Assembly (NCBI GenBank): GCA_002480345.1
Contig: DLBY01000065.1
Coordinates: 3,178 to 10,112, forward strand
Direction: 5' to 3'
Origin: Phycisphaerales bacterium UBA7812
GTDB taxonomy: Bacteria > Planctomycetota > Phycisphaerae > Phycisphaerales > UBA1924
DNA length: 6,935 bases
In this document: positions 6,496 through 6,935 of the stretch, piece by piece
Layout of the letters: each line of letters opens with the position of its first letter
Position numbering within the stretch: the stretch's first letter is position 1
Program-made: the position numbers and the translations under genes
Notes under the pieces: generated by a model
What the model was told of the DNA's origin: nothing
Seen by the model: the letters and a program-made list of their open reading frames with translations, nothing else
Databases searched by the model: none

Positions 6496-6935
6496 TCACG
6501 CCGGGCTCTTCGCCTCGTCCAGCACCCGCTCCGCGTACGCGTTCATCGCGTCCCGGAGCTGCTCGAACGACTCGAGCACATACAGAATGGGCTGGTAGTG
6601 GTCGATCTCGAAGGTCGTCTCGCACACCCGCTCCAGGTCGAACGGACGCCGCTCCACCTTGCCCTCGCCCGAGCCCTCCGGCGCGTGCAACGCGTGGTGG
6701 CTCTCCCCGTGGCTGCTGATCAGCCCCGACCCGTAGATCTTGGTGCGCCCGTCCTCGTGGATCAGCCCGAACTCGACCGTGAACCAGAACAGCCGCCCCA
6801 GCCGCTCGATGTGCTCGGGATCGTCGGTGTGCAGCGCCGCCTTCCCGTAGGTCTGCAGAAAGTCCGCGAACACCGGGTCCGCGTGCAGGGGCACATGCCC
6901 GAACACATCGTGGAAAATGTCGGGCTCGGGCAGAT
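6496..6935 (-). CDS. phhA: Phenylalanine 4-monooxygenase (phenylalanine hydroxylase), C-terminal part
   Basis: The enzyme hydroxylates L-phenylalanine to L-tyrosine with O2 and a tetrahydropterin at a mononuclear non-heme iron. The frame enters from the right edge and stops with TGA at 6496-6498, so about 145 C-terminal residues are seen; bacterial homologues are usually some 260-300 residues. Visible are 'LPEPDIFHDVFGHVPL' with the two iron-binding His (8 and 13 of the visible part), 'LFWFTVEFGLI' with the iron-binding Glu (54), and 'IYGSGLISSHGE'. These match the 2-His-1-Glu triad of aromatic amino acid hydroxylases (His285, His290 and Glu330 in human PAH). The tail 'FEIDHYQPILYVLESFEQL' is also typical, and there is no long C-terminal tetramerisation helix. 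Phenylalanine rather than tyrosine or tryptophan as substrate is inferred from bacterial family membership. The start, any pterin dehydratase partner (phhB) and any regulator lie outside the window. speA follows 82 bp downstream on the same strand. Confidence 0.95.
   Translation of the reverse strand, partial: LPEPDIFHDVFGHVPLHADPVFADFLQTYGKAALHTDDPEHIERLGRLFWFTVEFGLIHEDGRTKIYGSGLISSHGESHHALHAPEGSGEGKVERRPFDLERVCETTFEIDHYQPILYVLESFEQLRDAMNAYAERVLDEAKSPA

Noticed and set aside
1..6935. Search for a defence system, mobile element, CRISPR array, tRNA or riboswitch that could be the undescribed system.
   Set aside because: I saw no spaced direct repeats, transposase or integrase motifs, tRNA-like cloverleaf or long structured leader. 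Gaps between genes total under 170 bp. The only unexplained coding sequence is the 214-residue membrane protein.

Overview
The window is high-GC bacterial chromosome carrying ordinary metabolic genes. Hand counts of single 60-base lines give 80% GC at 2461-2520 but only 47-55% in three lines of the 694-1338 stretch. The C-terminus of a BatA-like von Willebrand membrane protein, a bacterial-type phenylalanine hydroxylase and very high GC together suggest a Planctomycetota bacterium, perhaps of the Phycisphaerae. This placement is inference from gene style, not from a marker gene.

Layout: two plus-strand genes come first. They are the 3' end of a large membrane-anchored protein (1-416) and a complete 69-residue CDGSH iron-sulfur protein (461-670). 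They converge on a minus-strand block that fills the rest of the window. Read in its own direction, that block starts with the 3' part of phenylalanine 4-monooxygenase (6935-6496), then biosynthetic arginine decarboxylase speA (6413-4374), then a roughly 1000-residue FAD plus iron-sulfur dehydrogenase of the YdiJ/D-2-hydroxyglutarate dehydrogenase type (4361-1329), and ends with an unrecognised protein with two membrane segments (1338-694). The gaps are 82 bp, 12 bp and a 10-bp overlap. The last three genes could therefore be one transcription unit, with phhA possibly upstream in it.

The three recognised minus-strand enzymes handle amino acids and 2-hydroxy acids: phenylalanine to tyrosine, arginine to agmatine (polyamine synthesis), and FAD-linked oxidation of a 2-hydroxy acid. 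No shared pathway is evident; they may be neighbours for housekeeping reasons only. The most unusual element is the two-membrane-segment protein, which has clearly lower GC and overlaps the end of the dehydrogenase gene. I see no tRNA, rRNA, CRISPR array, insertion sequence, integrase or defence system. The only non-coding stretches are short (44, 23, 12 and 82 bp).
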